From contig JBDHLB010000034.1 in assembly GCA_039586095.1 (NCBI GenBank), positions 5,715 through 69,714 of the forward strand: a stretch of DNA of 64,000 bases, in the 5' to 3' direction. Shown here piece by piece: positions 26,980 through 33,879 of this stretch. This DNA comes from JBDHBD01 sp039586095 (GTDB lineage Bacteria > Gemmatimonadota > Gemmatimonadetes > Palauibacterales > Palauibacteraceae). Each line of letters begins with the position of its first letter. Positions within the stretch are counted from its first letter, which is position 1. The notes beneath the pieces were generated by a model. That model searched no databases. It was not told the DNA's origin and saw only the letters and a list, made by a program, of their open reading frames with translations. Both the position numbers and the translations under genes were made by a program.

Positions 26980-28134
26980 TCAGCCTGCTGCCTGCGCCTC
27001 CTTCCACGCCGTAAGCACTTCCACTTCCCGCTCGGCATCGATGCCGAAGCGTAGCGAGGACTGTCGTTCCTCCGGCAGTGTCTGGAACCACTCCAGGGTG
27101 TCGCTCGCGATCTCGTCCAGCGGCCGGAACTCGAGTCCCTTCTCCAGTGCCGCGGCAATGCTGACGCTGCCGAAACCCACCATGTCCTCGGCCGGCGGTA
27201 CCCAGATGGGCATGTCCACCCAGGGGCGCACTTCCTGCTCCTCCAGGAAGGGGGTCGGCACGAAGGTGAAGGTCGCGTCAGATCCCACACCGGTTCGGAC
27301 CTCGTCCAGCACGTCGCCGATCCCCGTGGGGTTTCCGGTGGCGTTGTAGGTGCCGCTCTCGCCGCCTTCGAGCATGCGAATCATCCAGCCGGTGAGATCC
27401 CGCGCGTCGATCACCTGGACGGGGTCTGCCGGCGTTCCCGGCGCGAGCACCTCGCCACCTCGATGCACCCGAACCGGCCAGTACGTGAAGCGATCGGTGG
27501 GGTCTCCGGGGCCGATGATGAGCCCGGGTCGCACGATCAGCGCCCGATCGCCGAATGCGGCCCGCGCCTCCTCCTCGCACAGCGCCTTCAGCGCCCCGTA
27601 GGTCTCGCCCGTCACCTCTTCGATCGTCGGGTCGTCGATCGTAGCGACGGGGGCCGTCTCGTCCATTCCAGGCTGACTGAAGTCGGCGAAGGCGGAGATG
27701 GACGAGACGAACAGATACCGGTCTGCCGCGTCCTTGAGGAGCTGGGCGGATTGACGCACCCAGCGGGGGATCGAGGCCGAGTTGTCGATCACCACATCCC
27801 ACTCGCGGCCCTCCAGCGACGCCAGATCGTCGTCGCGGTCGCCACGCAGCTGTTCGATGTCCGGAAACAGCTCCGGGTTCGTGCGGCCGCGGTTGAACAG
27901 GGTCAGCGTATGACCTCGCTCCCGCGCGTAGCGAACCTGGTGCGGACCGATGAATCCGGTCCCACCGAGGATCAGGATGCGCATGGGGTCGGGTGTCGGC
28001 TCGGCTCCGGCCTCCGATTCCGAACCCGACTCCGCCGGGGCACACGCTCCCAACCAGGGAACCACGGTCGCCAGACCGAGGGCGCCGGCCGCTCCCGCCG
28101 ATGTATGGATGAACTCTCGCCGTGAGGTCGTCAT
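26980..28134 (-). CDS. Tat-exported lipoprotein with an NAD(P)-binding epimerase/dehydratase (SDR) fold
   Basis: The protein has 384 residues. The ATG at 28134 follows AAGGAGA. The N-terminus has a twin-arginine motif (SRREFIH), a hydrophobic stretch and a lipobox-like WLGAC, so it is exported folded and probably lipidated. Residue 50 onward is an extended short-chain dehydrogenase/epimerase: ILGGTGFIGPHQ nucleotide loop, DVVIDNSA, FVSSISAF, and a Tyr-x-x-x-Lys-like YGALKALCEEE. It resembles plant-type RNA-binding and epimerase-like SDRs more than a sugar epimerase of known substrate. Export of a Rossmann enzyme implies that a tightly held cofactor is carried out with it. Confidence 0.82.
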   Translation of the reverse strand: MTTSRREFIHTSAGAAGALGLATVVPWLGACAPAESGSESEAGAEPTPDPMRILILGGTGFIGPHQVRYARERGHTLTLFNRGRTNPELFPDIEQLRGDRDDDLASLEGREWDVVIDNSASIPRWVRQSAQLLKDAADRYLFVSSISAFADFSQPGMDETAPVATIDDPTIEEVTGETYGALKALCEEEARAAFGDRALIVRPGLIIGPGDPTDRFTYWPVRVHRGGEVLAPGTPADPVQVIDARDLTGWMIRMLEGGESGTYNATGNPTGIGDVLDEVRTGVGSDATFTFVPTPFLEEQEVRPWVDMPIWVPPAEDMVGFGSVSIAAALEKGLEFRPLDEIASDTLEWFQTLPEERQSSLRFGIDAEREVEVLTAWKEAQAAG

Positions 28135-28174
28135 TCGTCTCTCCTTGCACCCGCACACGGCTCCACGCCGAGCG

Positions 28175-30952
28175 CTAGGCAGGCTTGCAGTCGTACCAGC
28201 TGGCTCCCACCCCGAGGTCCACGCGGAGCGGAACATCCAGCACGATCGCCCCCTCCATCTCTTCCCGCACGATCGACGTCACTTCGTCCACCTCGTTCTC
28301 GGGCACTTCGAACAGCAGCTCGTCGTGCACCTGGAGCACCATCTCGGCCTCCCGACGGGCCAGGCTCGATTGCAGACGAATCATCGCGATCTTGATCAGA
28401 TCGGCCGCCGAGCCCTGGATCGGCGAGTTGGTGGCCGTCCGTTCACCGAATCCGCGGATGCCGGGGTTTCGAGAACGGATCTCCGGAATATAGCGCCGAC
28501 GACCGCTGAGGGTCTCCACGTATCCCTGTTCGCGGGCCTGTTCCTTCATCGTTTCCAGATATTCGCCGACCCCGCTGAACCGCTCGAAGTACTGATCGAT
28601 GAACTCCCGCGCCTCGGATCGCGAAATCCCGAGTTGTGCCGCGAGCGCGACGGGCCCCTGTCCGTAGATCGTGGCAAAGTTGATGGTCTTCGCCCGATCA
28701 CGCATGCCGGACGTCACGCGCTCGGATTCTACTCCGAAGATGCGGGCCGCCGTTTCCCGATGGATATCCCGGTCCGCGCGAAACGCTTCGACAAAGGCGG
28801 GATCGCCAGACAGATGCGCCATCACGCGCAGCTCGATCTGGGAGTAGTCGGCCCCGACGAACAGACGACCCGGGCCGGGCACGAACCCCTTTCGAATCTC
28901 CCTGCCCAGCGACGACCGGATCGGAATGTTCTGAAGATTCGGATCCGACGACGAGAGGCGCCCCGTCGCCGCGACCGTCTGGTTGAAATTCGTGTGAATC
29001 CGACCGGTCTCGGGGTGTACGAGCTGGGGGAGCTTGGACACGTACGTGGAATTCAGCTTGTCCAGCTCCCGGTACTCCAGGATCAGACGCGGCACGTCGT
29101 GCCCCTGCGCCGCGAGAGAGGCCAGCACGCTTTCGTCCGTCGACGGACCCGTCTTGGTCTTCTTCACGACCGGAAGTTCGAGCTTCTCGAACAGCAGCTC
29201 GCGCATCTGCGGGACCGAGCGGAGGTTGACCTCCTCGCCGGCCAGCTTGTGGATCTCCTCTCGAACGAGCGTGAGCTCGCGCTCCAGGCGCTCGCGCAAG
29301 CGATCGAAAAACACCAGGTCGATCGCGATGCCGGCGCGTTCCATGGCCGCCAGCACCGGAACCAGCGGCATTTCGATACGCTCGAACAGATCTAGGCTCT
29401 CCTGCTCCCGCAGCTCTTCCTCGAGTGACGCGGCGAGCTGTAACGCGACGTCCGCCCGCTCGCTGGCATAGGCGAACACGCTTTCCTGCGGAGCCTCGTC
29501 GAAGCCGGCGGCCGAGCGTCCGGTCCCCACGACCTGGTCGGCGGGTGTCAGTTGTCGGCCGAGACGGTCCAGCCCGAGCAAGTCCAGGGTGTGCTCGCGA
29601 CGGCTCGGGTCCAGGCAATAGGAGGAGATCGAGGTATCGAACCGTATCGCGCCCAGCGTGACTCCCGCCCGCTCCAGCAGCAGAAGATCGTATTTGGAGT
29701 CATGCGCGACCTTCGGGAGATCGGACTCCAGAAGTCGGCGCAGAGGCGCGAGGTCGGGCGCATCGAGCGGGGGCAGGTTGGCAACCTCGCTTTGCTCGAG
29801 CGCGAGGGTCGGGTTCCCGGCCTCGTCCCGTGCGACCTGTACCGGTCGATGACCGAACGGGAAGTAGAAGGCGTGTTCCGGTACCCCGGCGATCGCCAGC
29901 CCGACCAGCTCGGCGCGCATGGGGTCGGGCGAGGACCCCAGCGTGTGAATCGCCAATCGCTCGACCGCCTCCAGCTCTTCGACCACCTCGGCCACTCGAC
30001 CGGGGGTGAGCACGAGCTCATAGGTCGCGTCGCCGGCTGACGGTTCCTCGCTCACCGCCAGCTCGCGGAGCAGATTGCTGAACTCCAGCTCGAGGAACAG
30101 GCCGCGCAGCCTCTGCGCATCCATTGGCTCGCGTCGAAGTCGGTCGAGTTTGAGCGCGACGGGTGCGTCTGTGCGGATCGTCACCAGCTGCTTGGACAGC
30201 CGAGCGGACTGATCGCCCTCTTCGAGACAGCGGCGGACCCGCTTGCTGTCGATCGCATCCAGGTTGCCCAGGATGTCCTCCACCGACCCGAAGCGCTCGA
30301 TCAATCCCGGCGCCGTCTTGCGCCCCACGCCCCTGACGCCGGGAACGTTGTCCGAGCTGTCGCCCAGCAGAGCGAGCAAATCGGTCACATGCGCCGGATC
30401 CACGCCGAGCCTTTCCCGGGCGTTGTCGACGGTCACCCATTCCTGGTCCACGCCGGCTGGGCCACCACGACCCGGGTTCAGCAACACGGTGTGCGAGTCG
30501 ATCAGCTGGTAGAAGTCCTTGTCGCCCGACACGATGACGGTCTGGAGCCCCGCCTGTTCCGCCTGGGTCGACAGTGTGCCGATCACATCGTCCGCCTCCC
30601 AGCCGATGGCTTCGATGACGGGCACGCGGAAACCTTCGATGATCGCCCGACAGCGAGGGAGCGAGGCCTCCAGCTCGTCGGGCATCTTCTCGCGGGTCGC
30701 CTTGTACTCTTCGAGAAGTTCGGTACGGAAACTGTCACCCGCATCGAAGACCACCCCGATGAAGTCCGGTGCGTAGTCTTCGAGAACCCTCAGGAGAAAG
30801 CGGGCGATCCCGTAGGGCGCGGAGGTGTTCTCGCCGCTGGAGGTCGTCAGCGGCCGGCTGATCATGGCGAAGAACGCGCGATAGATCAGCGCGTACCCGT
30901 CGAGGAGAAAGAGCGTTTTGCGATCCGGGTCCAGCGGAGTTTCCTCGGGCAC
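28175..30952 (-). CDS. polA: DNA polymerase I, with a probably dead proofreading site
   Basis: Repair and Okazaki-fragment polymerase of 925 residues. The 5' nuclease domain (1-290) has LLDGYALIYRAFFA, GVVFDAG and VIVSGDKDFYQL. The polymerase domain (530-925) has motif A VGADYSQIELRVMAH, motif B RDRAKTINFATIYG and motif C LQVHDELLFE. In the middle 3'-5' exonuclease domain the expected Asp and Glu of motif I are His336 and Leu338. The motif III Asp is Arg (YASERADV), and only the motif II Asp (KYD) remains, so proofreading is predicted absent, as in Taq-type enzymes. It lies between a cold-shock gene and the exported SDR lipoprotein. Confidence 0.96.
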   Translation of the reverse strand: MPEETPLDPDRKTLFLLDGYALIYRAFFAMISRPLTTSSGENTSAPYGIARFLLRVLEDYAPDFIGVVFDAGDSFRTELLEEYKATREKMPDELEASLPRCRAIIEGFRVPVIEAIGWEADDVIGTLSTQAEQAGLQTVIVSGDKDFYQLIDSHTVLLNPGRGGPAGVDQEWVTVDNARERLGVDPAHVTDLLALLGDSSDNVPGVRGVGRKTAPGLIERFGSVEDILGNLDAIDSKRVRRCLEEGDQSARLSKQLVTIRTDAPVALKLDRLRREPMDAQRLRGLFLELEFSNLLRELAVSEEPSAGDATYELVLTPGRVAEVVEELEAVERLAIHTLGSSPDPMRAELVGLAIAGVPEHAFYFPFGHRPVQVARDEAGNPTLALEQSEVANLPPLDAPDLAPLRRLLESDLPKVAHDSKYDLLLLERAGVTLGAIRFDTSISSYCLDPSRREHTLDLLGLDRLGRQLTPADQVVGTGRSAAGFDEAPQESVFAYASERADVALQLAASLEEELREQESLDLFERIEMPLVPVLAAMERAGIAIDLVFFDRLRERLERELTLVREEIHKLAGEEVNLRSVPQMRELLFEKLELPVVKKTKTGPSTDESVLASLAAQGHDVPRLILEYRELDKLNSTYVSKLPQLVHPETGRIHTNFNQTVAATGRLSSSDPNLQNIPIRSSLGREIRKGFVPGPGRLFVGADYSQIELRVMAHLSGDPAFVEAFRADRDIHRETAARIFGVESERVTSGMRDRAKTINFATIYGQGPVALAAQLGISRSEAREFIDQYFERFSGVGEYLETMKEQAREQGYVETLSGRRRYIPEIRSRNPGIRGFGERTATNSPIQGSAADLIKIAMIRLQSSLARREAEMVLQVHDELLFEVPENEVDEVTSIVREEMEGAIVLDVPLRVDLGVGASWYDCKPA

Positions 30953-30989
30953 GTCTCTTCCGAATTCGGGGATGACCGGCCGACGAGAG

Positions 30990-31024
30990 AAAAAAGTAGC
31001 GCCCCGACCGTGTGGGCGGGGCGC
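30990..31024 (-). terminator. Intrinsic terminator after the cold-shock gene
   Basis: GCGCCCCG (30999-31006) pairs with CGGGGCGC (31017-31024), with an inner CC/GG pair. On the minus strand the stem is followed by a U-tract (A-run 30990-30995 on the plus strand). It lies about 40 bases after the csp stop codon. Confidence 0.75.
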
Positions 31025-31062
31025 CTATGATCTACCGTGTCAGCCGGTTCGCCCGCCAGGGC

Positions 31063-31272
31063 TCACTCGGCTGCGCGGGTAACGCGCGTGGCATGGAGGC
31101 CCTTCTCACCCTGGGTAAACTCGTAGGTCACTTCCATCCCTTCGGCCAGGGTCTTGTAGCCGTCCATCTCGATGGAGCTGTAATGCACGAACACGTCGTC
31201 GCCGCCCTCGGGCTGCTCGATAAAACCGTAGCCCTTCGAATCGTTGAACCACTTTACCCTACCTACTGGCAT
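31063..31272 (-). CDS. Cold-shock-domain protein (CspA-like RNA chaperone)
   Basis: The protein has 69 residues from the ATG at 31272, which follows AGGAGG at seven bases. A single OB-fold cold-shock domain has both RNA-binding motifs: RNP1 KGYGFI and RNP2 VFVHYSSI, plus the leading RVKWFN. It acts as a single-stranded nucleic acid chaperone in the cytosol. A good promoter lies about 80 bases upstream and leaves an approximately 70-nt leader with a G/C-rich inverted repeat. Cold-shock genes often use such leaders for temperature control, but this is not shown here. Confidence 0.95.
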   Translation of the reverse strand: MPVGRVKWFNDSKGYGFIEQPEGGDDVFVHYSSIEMDGYKTLAEGMEVTYEFTQGEKGLHATRVTRAAE

Positions 31273-31350
31273 CCTGCGGCCTCCTGCTGCCAAAACCTGC
31301 GTCCAACTGGTTGGGGGGGGCGGTGCCGCCCCTACGACAAAAACGCGAAT

Positions 31351-31379
31351 ATGCTACCGGCTGCATCCCGCCCCGTCAA
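31351..31379 (-). promoter_or_regulatory. Sigma-70 promoter of the cold-shock gene
   Basis: On the minus strand TTGACG (31374-31379), a 17-base spacer and TAGCAT (31351-31356) precede csp. Transcription would begin near 31344, leaving a leader of about 70 nt that contains the self-complementary GGGGCG/CGCCCC segment. Confidence 0.6.
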
Positions 31380-31422
31380 CGGTCGGCAGCCCTTTTTCAC
31401 GCACGCGCCGGCGTGCGCAACC

Positions 31423-33816
31423 TCACAGGCCATAGAGCTGTCGGTAGATGTACGCGTGGGCCCGTACCGCCTTCACGTAATCGCGCGTTTCACGAAACGG
31501 GATTCTCTCGATGAACAGCTCGGGGTCGGTTCGTTCCGCGAGATCCCGCCAGCGAAGGTAGCGGTGGGGGCCCGCGTTGTAAGAGATGAGCGCACCGACG
31601 GTTGAACCGTCGAATCGCTCCAGCATGTCCGCCAGATACGTCGTGCCGAGCCGTAGATTGACCTCCGGGATGACCAGCTGATCACGTCGATACTCCGACA
31701 GCCCGGCCCTGCGCGAGACGTCCTGCGCGGTGGTTGGAAGCAGCTGCATGAGTCCCACGGCGTTCGCGGCCGACACGGCGGCCGGATCGAACAGAGACTC
31801 CCGGCGGATGAGGCCGGCGACGAAAGCCGGGTCGAGGTCGCGCGCACGGGCGACGTCCTCGAGCAGGACGCGATAGGGCAGAGGGTAAATGGCTTCGAGA
31901 AGTGGCCTGCTCCAGCGCTGTCTCATGCCGCGGACCCGCCAGGCCAACCGCACTCCGGCCCAGGTCCAGCCACTCTCATTGAGGGCGCGGGCCAGAGCCA
32001 GACGGCGGTCGGCCGTCTGAGGACCCTCTTCGAGGGCCGTCCTGAGCTCGACCCGGGCTCGATCGTCCCAGCCGAGTCGGCGAAGACGGTCCATGCGCAT
32101 CAGCAACAGCGAGTCGGCGGGGGTCAGTGCCACCGGCATCGAAGGTCCGACGTTCAGCCGATCCCAGGGCTCCACGCCGGCGCGTGGGCCGGCGAGGGTC
32201 GCGTAGTACCCGAGCGGATCGCGGCCGACCGCCTCCCTGTACAGGGCAAGCGCGGCGGCGGAATCCCCGGCCGCCTCCAGGGCACGGCCGGTCCAGTAGA
32301 TGGCGCCCTGGTACCAGCGCCCCCGTGGAAAGCGGCGCCGATAGGTCTCGAACTCTCCGGCCGCCTCGGCGTACCGTCCTTCCCTGAACTCCAGCAGGCC
32401 CAGCCGCATGAGGGCGAGCCCACCGAAGTTCGTGCGTGGGAAGCGGGATGCCGTGAGGCGATACGCGGCGCGGGCGGCTTCGATATCGTCAGCGTCATGC
32501 TCCAGATCGGCCAGCAGATACGCCGCATAGGCGGCATCATCGTACGGCCCGGCAGCGGCGGCGTTGGCGAACGCCTCCCTGGCCGCGCGCCCCTGGCCGA
32601 GGGACAGAAGCGACCGACCCGCCAGCAACCAGATCGAAGCGCGACTCCGACCCGTCAGGCCATCGTGCAGCCACGGGCCCAGGGTCGTGACGGCGCGTGT
32701 GTGCTGGCCGTCGGCCCGCTCCGCGGCAGCCAACGCGGCTGCAAGAGCCGGCTGTTCGGCCACAGGGGCCCGCTCGAGCGCGTTCCGCAGATACCGCTTT
32801 CCGCTCGAGCGCCTTCCCGTTCGCCGTTCCCCGTTTCCGGCTTCGGCCAGCACCTGCCAGCTCGAGTCGAGGGCGGTGAGTGATGCCGCCGTGGAAGCCG
32901 TCCCATGCCCGGCTCGCAGCCCGTTTCGATACGCCTCGATGGCCGCCGCCGTGTCACCGGTCGCCAGGAGCGAGGGTGCGATCCATTCGGCTGCCAGCTC
33001 GTCCTGCAGCCGCTGGCTCCCTTCCGCAGCGAGTCTGAGTCCCTCGGGCCTGTTGCCGGCCCGAAAGGCGGCCAGCGCCAGCGCCCGGTGGATCGAGTCC
33101 GGGGGAAGCGTCGAGTCGGAGCGCACCTGCTCCCCGACGCGGCGCACCGAAGCGGTGTCGTCCGTGAGCGACCACTGCTGGAGGGCCGAGAGGCGCACCC
33201 ACCCCCGGATGTCGCCAAGATCCGCCGCGGCGCGCTCGTACTCGGTGGCTGCCTCGGCGTGACGTCCGACCGCGGCGAGCGCGGTGGCGTGGTGGATGCG
33301 GGGCTCCGCCACCGGGTCGCCCGTATTGCCTGCCTCGACCGTCCTCAGGTACTCCTCGAACGTCGTGAGCGCGGCAGGCACATCGTCCATCTCGAGGTAG
33401 GCGCGCGCCAGCATCCCGAGCCCCGCGCCTCCTCCCGCGCTCTCGAGCCATGGTTGCCCGAGGAGCAGCCTCCGGACGGACGGCCAGGCACGATACGCCG
33501 CGTAGGTCCGTGCACTCAGAAGAATGAGAGACGGTGCGGCAGGTTTGCCGCTCGACAGGCGACGCTCCAGAACTCGGCTGGCCGACAGGACCCGGTCCTG
33601 CTCGAGAAGGGCGATGACCTCCTCGGTGACCGCGGAGTCGGCGACGGACATCTGGGGTGCCCGGATGTCCTGCGCCGCAAGGGGCCGATTCGCGGGTACC
33701 AGCGAGCCGACCAGCGTCGCAGTCAGGACCGCGCGCGTCACTGCGCTGGCCCGACCACCGAAAGTCAGGGCCCGCCGCACTGGCGGGCCCCCGGAGGAGA
33801 TCCCCGTCCGCCCCAC
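31423..33816 (-). CDS. slt: Periplasmic lytic murein transglycosylase (Slt-type) with a long TPR superhelix
   Basis: Cleaves peptidoglycan glycan strands to 1,6-anhydro ends. It has 797 residues. A signal-like hydrophobic stretch near residue 30 ends at RPLAAQ. A long TPR-like helical region (about 60-600) follows, as in the Slt70 ring. The C-terminal SLT domain shows the catalytic Glu in LIRRESLFDPAAVSAANAVG, then GLMQLLPTTA and ISYNAGPHR. Length exceeds Slt70 (about 645 residues) because of extra helical repeats. It is transcribed away from the TonB receptor gene's 3' end on the same strand, with a 54-base gap. Confidence 0.92.
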   Translation of the reverse strand: MGRTGISSGGPPVRRALTFGGRASAVTRAVLTATLVGSLVPANRPLAAQDIRAPQMSVADSAVTEEVIALLEQDRVLSASRVLERRLSSGKPAAPSLILLSARTYAAYRAWPSVRRLLLGQPWLESAGGGAGLGMLARAYLEMDDVPAALTTFEEYLRTVEAGNTGDPVAEPRIHHATALAAVGRHAEAATEYERAAADLGDIRGWVRLSALQQWSLTDDTASVRRVGEQVRSDSTLPPDSIHRALALAAFRAGNRPEGLRLAAEGSQRLQDELAAEWIAPSLLATGDTAAAIEAYRNGLRAGHGTASTAASLTALDSSWQVLAEAGNGERRTGRRSSGKRYLRNALERAPVAEQPALAAALAAAERADGQHTRAVTTLGPWLHDGLTGRSRASIWLLAGRSLLSLGQGRAAREAFANAAAAGPYDDAAYAAYLLADLEHDADDIEAARAAYRLTASRFPRTNFGGLALMRLGLLEFREGRYAEAAGEFETYRRRFPRGRWYQGAIYWTGRALEAAGDSAAALALYREAVGRDPLGYYATLAGPRAGVEPWDRLNVGPSMPVALTPADSLLLMRMDRLRRLGWDDRARVELRTALEEGPQTADRRLALARALNESGWTWAGVRLAWRVRGMRQRWSRPLLEAIYPLPYRVLLEDVARARDLDPAFVAGLIRRESLFDPAAVSAANAVGLMQLLPTTAQDVSRRAGLSEYRRDQLVIPEVNLRLGTTYLADMLERFDGSTVGALISYNAGPHRYLRWRDLAERTDPELFIERIPFRETRDYVKAVRAHAYIYRQLYGL

Positions 33817-33847
33817 CTGCCCCTTCCCTACATGTCCTAACTGCTCG

Positions 33848-33879
33848 TCAAGCGCTACAACGGTCGAGCGCTACAACGG
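33848..33879. repeat. Tandem 16-bp duplication at the stop codon of the TonB receptor gene
   Basis: On the minus strand CCGTTGTAGCGCTYGA occurs twice with no gap. The first copy encodes the last residues and the TAG stop of the receptor. The copies differ at one base. Confidence 0.85.

Noticed and set aside
31312..31332. G-run and GGGGCG/CGCCCC inverted repeat as a terminator or riboswitch
   Set aside because: It falls in the csp leader, the stem is only 6 bp, and no known riboswitch pattern is seen. It may still influence csp translation.
31391..31415. Hairpin CGCACGC/GCGTGCG after the lytic transglycosylase gene as a terminator
   Set aside because: The run next to it reads as A residues, not U, on the minus strand, so it lacks the U-tract of an intrinsic terminator.
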